Shown here: positions 17,661 to 30,291 of the stretch, piece after piece | Layout of the letters: every line of letters begins with the position of its first letter | How positions within the stretch are numbered: the first letter of the stretch is position 1 | Assembly (NCBI RefSeq): GCF_900604965.1 | Contig: NZ_UWPD01000001.1 | Location: 1,008,642 to 1,072,641 of the forward strand | Source: Gordonibacter sp. Marseille-P4307 | Lineage (GTDB): Bacteria > Actinomycetota > Coriobacteriia > Coriobacteriales > Eggerthellaceae | Reading direction: 5' to 3' | Length of the DNA stretch: 64,000 nucleotides | Translations under genes and position numbers: made by a program | Notes under the pieces: model-generated | The model's input: the letters and a program-made list of their open reading frames with translations, nothing else | Databases searched by the model: none | Told to the model about the DNA's origin: nothing

Positions 17661-17849
17661 TACTCCTCGCGCCGAACGCGGGAGCGGGAGGCGGGCCGGG
17701 CCGGATGGCCCCGGCCGGAACCTTGAGAACCGGATACTGGATACGGAAAGATCGAGAGATCGAGTCGAACAGACTCCGATGGATCAGACGGACCACGTCA
17801 GCCCGTCCCCGCGAGGGGAGGGGCGGTTACTTTAGTTTAGAGCTTACTT

Positions 17850-22686
<4,837 letters not shown>

Positions 22687-22778
22687 ACACGGTCCGCCGC
22701 GCATGTCCGCGCCGCGGTCGCTCTCGATGGGCGCTGTGCAGCCGCCAGGGTGCCGCAGAGCACCACCGCCCGCGCCCT

Positions 22779-22902
22779 GCGCGAGCGCGGCCATGGAGGC
22801 GGGGATCACCCGATCCCGTTCCGAACTCGGCAGTTAAGCCCGCCGTCGCCGAAAGTACTGCAGCGCCAGGCTGCGGGAGGATAGGGAGCCGCGCTCGCGC
22901 AG
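22779..22902 (+). rRNA. rrf: 5S ribosomal RNA
   Basis: Contains the conserved ATCCCGTTCCGAACTCGGCAGTTAAG core and a terminal helix formed by GCGAGCGCGG near the 5' end and CCGCGCTCGC near the 3' end. It follows the 23S by about 90 bases. The exact ends are uncertain because the pairing can be extended (CGCCCTGCGCGAGC with GCTCGCGCAGGGCG). Confidence 0.92.
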
Positions 22903-22924
22903 GGCGCACCGGGAGGTGCGCGAG

Positions 22925-22957
22925 GGAGGGGGCCCGCGAGGGCCCCCTCCTCTTCGT
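22925..22957 (+). terminator. Intrinsic terminator of the rRNA operon
   Basis: GGAGGGGGCCC, loop GCGA, GGGCCCCCTCC: a perfect 11-bp stem followed by TCTTCGTTT. It begins 23 bases past the 5S end. Confidence 0.85.
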
Positions 22958-23153
22958 TTCGGGCATGCGGGCGGTTCGGTTCGGTTCGGGCGAGGGCGCT
23001 CCGTTCCCTCGATTCAACCGTGCGCGAGGGTGTGCTGATTTCCGCTTTCACGAGCGCTTTCTGTTTATTTATCTCCAGTTAAGCCGTAAAATGGGCACTC
23101 GGGTCTTACCCTGTTTGCATAGGATCACGTCGAAGTTCGGCAAGGACTTACGC
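22958..23153 (+). other. Leader of the sugar-dehydratase gene
   Basis: About 200 bases between the rRNA terminator and the next gene. A TAAAAT (23087-23092) could be a -10; no good -35 stands at the right distance. A frame continues through it from upstream of the gene, but it has no recognisable protein features. Confidence 0.4.
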
Positions 23154-25010
23154 ATGGATATTAGGTTTACCCGTCGCACGGCGATTCTGGTTTTCTGGGA
23201 TATTGCGGCGACGTTTTTCGCATACTATCTTGCTTCCCTGTTAACGGGGTTGGCTCACGAGGTCTTTGGTACGCATGAGATCTACTTTCTCTTGGGTGCG
23301 GCCGTCGTGGTGAACCTGTCGTTTCTTCTCGTGTTTCAGCTGTACAACAACCTTTGGGAATACGCCTCGGTTGACGATGCGCTGAGGATCGTCGTAGCCG
23401 TTTCCATCAGCACGTTGGTCACCGCGGTCTTCCTGTGGCTTATGGGGCATTGGATTCCCATACGCGTCTACCTTGGCGCGCTTTTGCTCATGGTTTTTTT
23501 CATCGGCGGAATTCGCATGCTGTTTCGCATCGCGCGTTCGAAGAGTCGCGAGTTCGAGCTGGTAAAGCACGCCGAGAACCGCCCGCGCACGCTGATCGTG
23601 GGAGCGGGGGAAACCGGTAGTCTCGCCATCATGCGCATGGTTTCGAAAGATCCTCTTATGCCGGGAGAGCCCGTCCTTGTGGTTGACGATAACGTAAGCA
23701 AGCGAAAGCTGCGCATTCACGGGGTGCCGGTACTTGGAACCAGCGACGATATCAAGGTCTTGGTGGATCGATACGGGATCGAGCAGATTGTCGTCGCCAT
23801 CCCTTCGGCCTCCCTTGAGCAGCGTCGCCGTATCTACCAGATCTGCACGCAGACGGATTGCCAGCTGCGCACCCTTCCCAACGTGCGCGAGCTGCGCATC
23901 GACGAAATCGAAGACGTATCCTTGCGCGAGGTGGACGTCGCCGATCTTCTCGGCCGGGAGGAAGTGGTTCTGAATACCCGCGTGGTGTGCGGTTATATTT
24001 CGGGAAAAACTGTCTTGGTTACCGGAGGCGGCGGATCGATAGGTTCGGAGCTGTGCCGCCAGATGTGCACGGTCGCACCGCGGCGCATCGTGGTGTTCGA
24101 CATGTACGAGAACGATGCCTATCTTTTGCGCAACGAGCTCATGAACCAGTACGACGACGTGGATGTGATCGTCGAGATCGGGAGCATCTGCAACCCCGAG
24201 CGCTTGCGCGACGTGTTCGAGAAGTATCGGCCCTCGGTGGTCTTTCACGCTGCCGCGCACAAGCACGTGCCGCTTATGGAGATGTGTCCTCGCGAAGCTA
24301 TCCTGAACAACGTGTTCGGCACGCTGAATACCGTTAAGCTTGCCGATGAGCTTGGAGTCGACCGCTTCATCTTCATATCAACCGACAAGGCGGTGAATCC
24401 GACGTCGGTGATGGGCGCCACCAAGCGCATGGGCGAGATGGTGATTCAGCACTACGCGCAGGAATCCAAGACGGTTTTCGCCGCTGTGCGCTTCGGAAAC
24501 GTGCTGGGCAGTAACGGAAGCGTTATCCCCATCTTCAAGAAGCAGATCGCCGAGGGCGGCCCGGTTACGGTAACCCATCCCGATATCGAGCGGTTCTTCA
24601 TGACCATCCCCGAGGCCTCGCGCTTGGTTATCCAGGCGGGCGGTATGGCATCGGGAGGAGAGATATTCATCCTCGATATGGGGGATCCGGTGAAGATCGT
24701 CGATCTAGCCAAAAGCCTCATCACGCTTTCGGGTCTGAAGGTGGACGAAGATGTGCGCATCGAGTTCACCGGACTGCGTCCCGGCGAGAAGATGTACGAG
24801 GAGCTGCTGATGAACGAGGAGAACACCTTGCCTACCAAGATGAAGGGCATCATGATCTCCACGGGCAAAGAGATAAGCTACAGCGAGGTGGACTCCAAGC
24901 TCTCCGACCTCGAGGCAATCCTTTCGGGAACCGATGAAGAGGCGGTCAAGGTGCTCGAACGAGTCGTTCCCACATATACGCTGACCAGAAACATCGCTTG
25001 TGCACATTAA
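23154..25010 (+). CDS. Membrane-bound nucleoside-diphosphate-sugar 4,6-dehydratase (PglF/CapD/WbpM type)
   Basis: 618 residues from the ATG at 23154, which has AAGGA eight bases upstream; longer readings lack a ribosome site. Four membrane helices occupy about residues 8-120. A Rossmann-like segment with VGAGETGS (about 148-155) is the PglF-type co-domain, and the SDR catalytic domain begins at TGGGGSIGSELCRQM (about 288). The SDR catalytic residues are in STDKAVNPTSVMGATKRMGE. Enzymes of this class convert UDP-GlcNAc or related sugars to the 4-keto-6-deoxy form for capsule, glycan or protein glycosylation. It forms a unit with glf 38 bases downstream. Confidence 0.88.
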   Translation: MDIRFTRRTAILVFWDIAATFFAYYLASLLTGLAHEVFGTHEIYFLLGAAVVVNLSFLLVFQLYNNLWEYASVDDALRIVVAVSISTLVTAVFLWLMGHWIPIRVYLGALLLMVFFIGGIRMLFRIARSKSREFELVKHAENRPRTLIVGAGETGSLAIMRMVSKDPLMPGEPVLVVDDNVSKRKLRIHGVPVLGTSDDIKVLVDRYGIEQIVVAIPSASLEQRRRIYQICTQTDCQLRTLPNVRELRIDEIEDVSLREVDVADLLGREEVVLNTRVVCGYISGKTVLVTGGGGSIGSELCRQMCTVAPRRIVVFDMYENDAYLLRNELMNQYDDVDVIVEIGSICNPERLRDVFEKYRPSVVFHAAAHKHVPLMEMCPREAILNNVFGTLNTVKLADELGVDRFIFISTDKAVNPTSVMGATKRMGEMVIQHYAQESKTVFAAVRFGNVLGSNGSVIPIFKKQIAEGGPVTVTHPDIERFFMTIPEASRLVIQAGGMASGGEIFILDMGDPVKIVDLAKSLITLSGLKVDEDVRIEFTGLRPGEKMYEELLMNEENTLPTKMKGIMISTGKEISYSEVDSKLSDLEAILSGTDEEAVKVLERVVPTYTLTRNIACAH

Positions 25011-25048
25011 CCGCTCGCGAGGGCGAAACGCGGAGGAAAGGACCCAAC

Positions 25049-26161
25049 ATGGCGCATTACGATTACCTGATCGTTGGAGCGGGGCTTACCGGGGCGATTT
25101 TCGCCCACGAGGCTTGTCGGCAGGGAAAGTCCTGTCTCGTTATCGATCGCCGCAACCATGTGGCGGGAAACATCTACACCGAGGAGATCGAGGGGATCAA
25201 CGTCCATGTGTACGGGGCGCACATCTTCCACACCTCGCTTGAGAACGTATGGAGGTACGTGAACTGTTTCGCCGAGTTTAACAATTACGTAAACAGTCCC
25301 ATTGCGTACTACAAGGGCGAAGTGTACAACATGCCCTTCAATATGAACACGTTCTCCCGTATGTGGGGCGTGGTGACGCCGGCCGAGGCCAAGGAGAAGA
25401 TCGCCCAGCAGATCGCAGCTGAGGGCATCGGGGAGCCGCGGAACCTCGAAGAGCAGGCGCTTTCCCTGGTTGGTCGCGATATCTTCGAAAAGCTGGTGAA
25501 GGGTTACACCGAAAAGCAGTGGGGGCGCGACTGCAAGGATCTGCCTGCATCGATCATCAGGCGCCTTCCGTGCCGCTTCACTTACGATAACAACTATTTT
25601 AACGATCGCTATCAGGGTATTCCCATGGGTGGTTACACGAAGATGATCGAGCGTATGCTTGAAGGCGTAGAGGTGCGCTGTGGCGTGGAGTATCGCGATC
25701 TCGTCGCCGAGCAGCCCGATATCGCCGCGCGTACGATCTACTGCGGCCCGATCGACGGATTCTACGACTATCGTCTGGGAACGCTTGAATACCGCAGCCT
25801 GCGCTTTGAAAGCGAGACGTTGGACGAGGAGAATCACCAGGGCGTTGCGGTGGTCAATTACAACGAGCGCGAGGTGCCCTGGACGCGCATCATCGAGCAT
25901 AAGCACTTCGAGTTCGGAACGCAGCCCAAAACCATTATCACCCGCGAGTACTCTGCGAACTGGCATCCTGGTGACGAGCCGTACTATCCCATCAACGATG
26001 CGCGCAACTCCGCGCTGTACGAGCGTTATCGCGAGCTGGCCGACAAGGAGGGTTCGGTGGTGTTCGCCGGCCGTTTGGGCGGCTATAAGTACTACGACAT
26101 GGACAAGGCGATTGCGGCGGCATTCGACTTGGTGGAAGACGAATTGGGAGTCCGGCTGTAG
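25049..26161 (+). CDS. glf: UDP-galactopyranose mutase
   Basis: 370 residues, the usual Glf size. It interconverts UDP-Galp and UDP-Galf using reduced FAD, providing galactofuranose for surface glycans. The FAD motif VGAGLTGAIFAHEA is at residues 9-22, then RNHVAGNIYTE and YGAHIFHTS at about 59-67, which carries the conserved histidines of the family. The tail FAGRLGGYKYYDMDKAI is the conserved flavin-contacting end. GGAGGAAAGG lies just upstream of the ATG. With the preceding dehydratase it indicates a small surface-polysaccharide unit placed directly after the rRNA operon. Confidence 0.95.
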   Translation: MAHYDYLIVGAGLTGAIFAHEACRQGKSCLVIDRRNHVAGNIYTEEIEGINVHVYGAHIFHTSLENVWRYVNCFAEFNNYVNSPIAYYKGEVYNMPFNMNTFSRMWGVVTPAEAKEKIAQQIAAEGIGEPRNLEEQALSLVGRDIFEKLVKGYTEKQWGRDCKDLPASIIRRLPCRFTYDNNYFNDRYQGIPMGGYTKMIERMLEGVEVRCGVEYRDLVAEQPDIAARTIYCGPIDGFYDYRLGTLEYRSLRFESETLDEENHQGVAVVNYNEREVPWTRIIEHKHFEFGTQPKTIITREYSANWHPGDEPYYPINDARNSALYERYRELADKEGSVVFAGRLGGYKYYDMDKAIAAAFDLVEDELGVRL

Positions 26162-26186
26162 CGAATGTGCCCGAGAAAGGCTGTCC

Positions 26187-26223
26187 AGGGGCCTGCGTCC
26201 GCTCAAAAGACCAGGCCCTTTCA
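26187..26223 (+). terminator. Probable terminator after glf
   Basis: AGGGGCCTG (26187-26195) pairs with CAGGCCCTT (26212-26220), nine pairs including one G-U, and is followed by TC rather than a long T-run. Moderate support only. Confidence 0.45.
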
Positions 26224-26416
26224 TGTTTCTTAGAAGCCTCCGGAACGAAGATGCGCGAGAGCAAAAGCTTAACCCGACAAAGAGAATCATCGTGTATCAG
26301 GTTATTTATTTTACTAATAACTCGATTGCGTCTCAACGTCACATGCGGATTACATCAGATATTCTCACTATGCTACAGTACGGGCCAAAGTTGGGTCGTG
26401 CAAAAGGATGGAAGCT

Positions 26417-27085
26417 ATGGCTCGTCATCCAGAAAAACCTGTTGTAAACCATCTTCGTGCAGGTGAGCTTCGTCGCAAGGAGCTTATCGAAGCCGCTCGG
26501 TACGTGTACGAACAGAAGGGGATCGAGCGCGCCTCCGTCAAAGACATCACCGATCATCTGTACGTGACGCGCAGCCTCTTCTACCACTATTTCACCGACA
26601 AGGACGATATAACTGAATGGGTTCTTCTGACGTACGTCAGGGACTTCGTCAAGCTGGCGCATCGGTGGAACGAGCGCCGTGTGCGGGGCGACGTGCGCAC
26701 TGCGGTGTTCCAGTGCGTGCGCCTGTTCCGCCAGGCGGTGTTCGATAGCAATCCCTTGCGCGAAGAGATAGCCGGATCGGCCCGCGCCGATCGGTATCTG
26801 AGCTTCACGTTTCGATGCGCCGACGAGGTGACGAGGTTCTGCCTGCGCGAGATGATTCCCGAATACAGAAGGTTTCACCCATTCGATTTGGCTCACCCGT
26901 ATGAAACGGTCTATCTGCTGCTGTTCGGACTGGTGGGTCTCGTCCGACGCTATCCCGACACATCCGATGACGTGATCGCCGACATCGTTATCAGCACGCT
27001 TCGTCTCGAATCTGGTTGGGAGAGGGCGCAGGCGAGGCCCATCCCGCTGTCCTCCGGTTCTCCTTGGTGTTTATCAACCGTTTGA
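26417..27085 (+). CDS. TetR-family transcriptional regulator (first of a tandem pair)
   Basis: 222 residues. The N-terminal helix-turn-helix is clear: ELIEAARYVYEQKG, then SVKDITDHLYVTRSLFYHYFTDKDD at about residues 36-60. The C-terminal ligand domain has no recognisable subfamily. It is a close paralogue of the next gene throughout (shared VTRSLFYHYF, D-D-x-T-E-x-VL, and a common C-terminal DEVxADIV-type segment). Start: ATG at 26417; a second ATG nine bases earlier is too close to the purine-rich patch. The 245-base upstream region is AT-rich compared with its surroundings. It probably senses a small molecule that is the substrate of the reductase module downstream; this is inference from position only. 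Confidence 0.88.
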   Translation: MARHPEKPVVNHLRAGELRRKELIEAARYVYEQKGIERASVKDITDHLYVTRSLFYHYFTDKDDITEWVLLTYVRDFVKLAHRWNERRVRGDVRTAVFQCVRLFRQAVFDSNPLREEIAGSARADRYLSFTFRCADEVTRFCLREMIPEYRRFHPFDLAHPYETVYLLLFGLVGLVRRYPDTSDDVIADIVISTLRLESGWERAQARPIPLSSGSPWCLSTV

Positions 27086-27179
27086 TAGCGCCTGAAATTT
27101 TCATCAGGACTTCAGACAATAAAATTACTTCTCCTTACAACACCTGTTCAGGGCGTTGACACTTTTTGAAATCTGTTCA

Positions 27180-27207
27180 TTGACGCACTGTCAAATATGA
27201 ATATATT
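27180..27207 (+). promoter_or_regulatory. Promoter with overlapping operator-like repeat before the second TetR gene
   Basis: TTGACG (27180-27185), a 16-base spacer and TATATT (27202-27207) make a near-consensus promoter. The -35 is part of an inverted repeat TTGAC-GCACT-GTCAA (27180-27194), and TTCAT/ATGAA flank it less regularly. A repressor sitting here would block the promoter, as expected for an autoregulated TetR gene. Confidence 0.65.
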
Positions 27208-27247
27208 ATGTGCCTATGTTCGGATAGAGGCAGATGGAGAGGTTGCC

Positions 27248-27895
27248 ATGACGGTCGCAGCGCCTGGACAGAGCGAGCATGCGCCCATTGCAGAGCTTCG
27301 GCGAACCGATATCGTCGAGGCGGCTCGCAGTCTGTACGAGAGAAAGGGCATCGGCAACACGTCGGTTAAAGACATTGCGGCCGAGGTGGGCGTGACGCGC
27401 AGTTTGTTCTATCACTACTTCGAGAACAAAGACGACGTCACCGAAGCGGTTCTCGATACGTACGTTCAGGATTTCGTCGAGTTGGTTCGGTATTGGAACG
27501 CTTCGCGCGAACCCGGAAACGTGCGCAAGGCTCTGTCCGAGAGCGTCAAGGTGATTCGCAGGGGTCTGTTCGATAATAATTCCTTGCGTAAGGATCTTGC
27601 CAACAACGAGAATGCGGGTTTGTATCTGAAGTTCGCCTCGCGCGTATCTGAAGCGCTTGCCCGCTACATCACCGACACCACGGTGGTCGATTACTCCCGG
27701 TACCACGAGATCGAGATCGATCACGTATTCGAGACATTCTATGTGCTGATCAGCGGATTGGTGAGCTACATGCGCTACAACCCCGAAGCGCCCGACGAGG
27801 TGCTGGCGGATATCGTCGCCCAGACCCTGCGGTTGGATCTGGATTACGTCCCTAGCGCGTCGAGGTGCGCGTTTTGCGTGACGGAGGCCGTGTAG
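27248..27895 (+). CDS. TetR-family transcriptional regulator (second of a tandem pair)
   Basis: 215 residues from the ATG at 27248, which has GGAGAGG upstream; an earlier in-frame ATG at 27197 lies inside the promoter and is rejected. The helix-turn-helix is SVKDIAAEVGVTRSLFYHYFENKDD at about residues 36-60. The C-terminal half carries the ligand pocket; no known effector class can be assigned. It arose by duplication with the previous gene. The next gene starts 149 bases downstream on the same strand after a stretch with two small GC hairpins (for example AGGCGG-GTTCAT-CCGCCT at 27920-27937) and no clear promoter, so read-through into the reductase module is possible. Confidence 0.9.
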   Translation: MTVAAPGQSEHAPIAELRRTDIVEAARSLYERKGIGNTSVKDIAAEVGVTRSLFYHYFENKDDVTEAVLDTYVQDFVELVRYWNASREPGNVRKALSESVKVIRRGLFDNNSLRKDLANNENAGLYLKFASRVSEALARYITDTTVVDYSRYHEIEIDHVFETFYVLISGLVSYMRYNPEAPDEVLADIVAQTLRLDLDYVPSASRCAFCVTEAV

Positions 27896-28044
27896 CGGCG
27901 AGACGCTTGGCAGAGAGCTAGGCGGGTTCATCCGCCTTGGTGCATATGCAGGAAGCGCCCGAAGGGGGCTTGGGCTCTTGCATCTAAAAAGGGGATTGGT
28001 TCCGGTTCGATATCGGAATGAGCGAACGGCGTAAGGAGGAAGCG

Positions 28045-29076
28045 ATGTTATTCGAGGTGTACGGCGACCATGCGCTATACCAATGGCTTGGCTGGGCGAT
28101 GGTGTTCTGCGGTTTGATCTTGCTGAACGAGGTTGCGCGCCGCTCAAAGGCGGGCGGCATTTTCATGTTCGTCGCCCTGCCCATCGTGATGACCGTATAC
28201 TGCGTCGTCGTGACCGCTGCGGCGGGCGCGGGTTTGGATTGGGGCGTGAACAATCCTACCGTGGTGTTCCAGAACGGCTGGTTCCACTACGCGAAGGTGT
28301 ATGCGGCCCTGGCCGGTTGCATCGGCTTCATGATCTTGAAGTACCGGTGGGGAAAGCTCGGGAAATCCCACATGTTCAAATGCTTCCCGTTCGTGATCGT
28401 CGCCATCAACATACTCATTGCGGTGATCTCGGACTTCGAGTCGGCGGCGCATTTCTTCACGGGGGATTTCTTCATGCAGAACGGCTCGCCGGTATGGGTT
28501 ACCTCCGAGCACGCGACCCAGGTATGCGGATGGAACAACGTGTTCAACGGCGTTGCGGGCATCCTCAACATCTTCTGCATGACCGGCTGGTGGGGCATTT
28601 ACGTGTCGAAGAAGAAGCACGACATGCTATGGCCGGATATGACGTGGGTGTTCATCATTTCCTACGACCTGTGGAACTTCTGCTATACCTACAACTGCCT
28701 GCCCAACCACGCTTGGTACTGCGGTTTGGCTCTGCTGCTTGCTCCGACGGTTGCCAATGCGCTGTGGAACAAGGGAGCGTGGATTCAGAACCGTGCGTAC
28801 ACGCTTGCCATTTGGTGCATGTTCGCCCAGGTATTCCCGACGTTCCAGATAAGCTTCCCTGATATGGGCGTTGACAGCATCTTCGCCGTCCAGTCGACGC
28901 TGAATGCGACGACGAACACGACGGTGTCGCTGGTTGCGCTTGCGGCCAACGTGGCGGCGCTGGGTTATGTGGTCTATCGCGCCAAGAAACTGGGGGTCAA
29001 CCCGTATACCCACGAGGTGTTCACCGGCACGCGCGACTTCGACCGCGCGATGGAGCGCCGCGAGGCTGCGGCCTAG
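28045..29076 (+). CDS. Polytopic membrane protein resembling the DUF5692 family
   Basis: 343 residues with about eight to nine hydrophobic segments spaced through the sequence, rich in Trp, Phe, Tyr and Cys. Local motifs include GLILLNEVARRSKAGG, WFHYAKVYAALAG and a DLWNFCYTYNCLPNHAWY segment. The start at 28045 is fixed by AAGGAGG six bases upstream. I believe it belongs to DUF5692, known from Eggerthella-like bacteria with no assigned function. The cytochrome gene follows 57 bases downstream. By context it may pass electrons, link to the quinone pool, or move a substrate for the reductase; none of this is shown by the sequence. Confidence 0.75.
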   Translation: MLFEVYGDHALYQWLGWAMVFCGLILLNEVARRSKAGGIFMFVALPIVMTVYCVVVTAAAGAGLDWGVNNPTVVFQNGWFHYAKVYAALAGCIGFMILKYRWGKLGKSHMFKCFPFVIVAINILIAVISDFESAAHFFTGDFFMQNGSPVWVTSEHATQVCGWNNVFNGVAGILNIFCMTGWWGIYVSKKKHDMLWPDMTWVFIISYDLWNFCYTYNCLPNHAWYCGLALLLAPTVANALWNKGAWIQNRAYTLAIWCMFAQVFPTFQISFPDMGVDSIFAVQSTLNATTNTTVSLVALAANVAALGYVVYRAKKLGVNPYTHEVFTGTRDFDRAMERREAAA

Positions 29077-29133
29077 ATACGAGATCGGATGCCCCTGCCG
29101 CGTTGGGCGGCAGGGGTAAGAGAAAGGGAAGCT

Positions 29134-29784
29134 ATGCCTGACAAGGACACGGGTTCTCCGTTTGCGCCCGAAGGCACTCGAAAGCGACCGCAGGTAAAGC
29201 GCAAGCGCTGGGCAATCGCAGGATGTATCGCCGCGGTTCTGGTTGCGCTGGGGGTCGGGTTCAACGTGTGGCATGCGACGCCGCAGTTCTGCAATGCGAT
29301 CTGCCATCAGCCCATGGATTCGTACGTCGAAGGGTACCTGGAGAGCGAGCAGCCCATCATGGCCGCGCATCGCGAAGCGAACGTACGGTGCCTCGACTGC
29401 CACCCCGCCACGCTGAAAGAGCAGGTTGCCGAAGCGACCTCCTGGATGCGGGGGGATTTCAAGGTGGATGATCGGGGTAATCTGGTTGATCAGGGTATTT
29501 CGTTCGATTACAAGAAGTGCACGAGCGGCGGATGCCACGATTTCGAGGACATCGCCTCGTCCACTCGGGACTGGGGCGGTCAAAAGGGTGTGAACCCGCA
29601 TTTCAGTCATCAGTACTACGGAGGAGAGGACTCGGGCGAGGTTCTGGCCGGATCGATGGGAGCCTATGCGATGGACTGCTCGTATTGCCATTCGTCGCAC
29701 GGTACCTCCCAGATGTGGTGTAACGGATGCCATGATTTCAAGACGCCGGACGGCTGGGAAAACCCAGCGGCATCGCGGCGGTAA
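29134..29784 (+). CDS. NapC/NirT-like membrane-anchored multihaem cytochrome c
   Basis: 216 residues. A basic N-terminus (RKRPQVKRKRW) precedes one membrane anchor at about 27-45. Five haem-type motifs follow: C53-X3-C57-H58, C86-X2-C89-H90, C129-X4-C134-H135, C182-X2-C185-H186 and C196-X2-C199-H200. Three are canonical CXXCH; the first and third have three and four residues between the cysteines. The first motif continues HQPM, like the quinol-proximal haem of NapC/NrfH. Such proteins oxidise menaquinol and pass electrons to a partner reductase outside the membrane. AAAGGGA precedes the ATG. The FMN lipoprotein and FAD reductase genes follow in the same direction. Confidence 0.88.
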   Translation: MPDKDTGSPFAPEGTRKRPQVKRKRWAIAGCIAAVLVALGVGFNVWHATPQFCNAICHQPMDSYVEGYLESEQPIMAAHREANVRCLDCHPATLKEQVAEATSWMRGDFKVDDRGNLVDQGISFDYKKCTSGGCHDFEDIASSTRDWGGQKGVNPHFSHQYYGGEDSGEVLAGSMGAYAMDCSYCHSSHGTSQMWCNGCHDFKTPDGWENPAASRR

Positions 29785-29800
29785 GGAAGGGGGATTTATA

Positions 29801-30289
29801 TTGAAACCCCAAGTTATCGTAATAGGTGGCGTAAGCGTGGCCATGGCTGCGGGCCTTGTGGGGTGCGGGGCGTCGTTTGAGGGGTCCGGCTCCAAGGACG
29901 CCGCCAGCGCCGAGCAGTTGGCCATCCACACGCCCAACACCTGGATCGACCGGGCTCCGCTTGAGCGGAAGACGGCAAGCGGATCGTATGCCGACGGCAC
30001 GTACACGGGCGTCGCGAAGGGTATGGACGGATTGATCACCGTGACGTTGCGGGTGGAAGGAAACGTCATCGCCTGCACGCAGATGACCCAAGAAGGCGAG
30101 ACCCAGAGCGTGGGGGGCTACGAGGCTATCCGCGACGGGGTGTACGCCCGCATGATCGATGCGGCCCAAGACAGCGAGATCGATGCGATCTCCGGCGCCA
30201 CCATCACGACGCAAGCCGTGCGCGACGCCGTTGCCGATGCGCTTTCCCAGGCCGCAGCCGCATCGGTAAGCGCGCAGAAGGAGGGTTAG
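29801..30289 (+). CDS. FMN-binding domain lipoprotein
   Basis: 162 residues starting at a TTG (29801), supported by AGGAAGGGGGG seven bases upstream; no ATG or GTG is well placed. The N-terminus is a lipoprotein signal peptide with the lipobox LVGC (Cys22). The FMN-binding domain spans about 62-155 and carries SGAT at 131-134, whose threonine binds FMN covalently in NqrC/RnfG/UrdA-type domains after attachment by an ApbE flavin transferase. It lies between the cytochrome and the FAD reductase and is best read as the electron shuttle between them. In many relatives this domain is fused to the reductase; here it is separate. Confidence 0.88.
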   Translation: MKPQVIVIGGVSVAMAAGLVGCGASFEGSGSKDAASAEQLAIHTPNTWIDRAPLERKTASGSYADGTYTGVAKGMDGLITVTLRVEGNVIACTQMTQEGETQSVGGYEAIRDGVYARMIDAAQDSEIDAISGATITTQAVRDAVADALSQAAAASVSAQKEG

Positions 30290-30291
30290 AC

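Larger units (their letters stand above)
17383..17847. other. Intergenic region between cca and the rRNA operon
   Basis: 465 bases without a convincing gene. It holds the inverted repeat at 17490-17519, a very GC-rich stretch, the rRNA promoter at 17632-17660, and an rRNA leader of about 180 bases containing TTGAGAACCGGATACTGGA and a small GC hairpin (CCCCGCGAGGGG at about 17810). An AT-rich segment at 17400-17465 lies just upstream of cca on the other strand and could carry its promoter. Confidence 0.7.
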
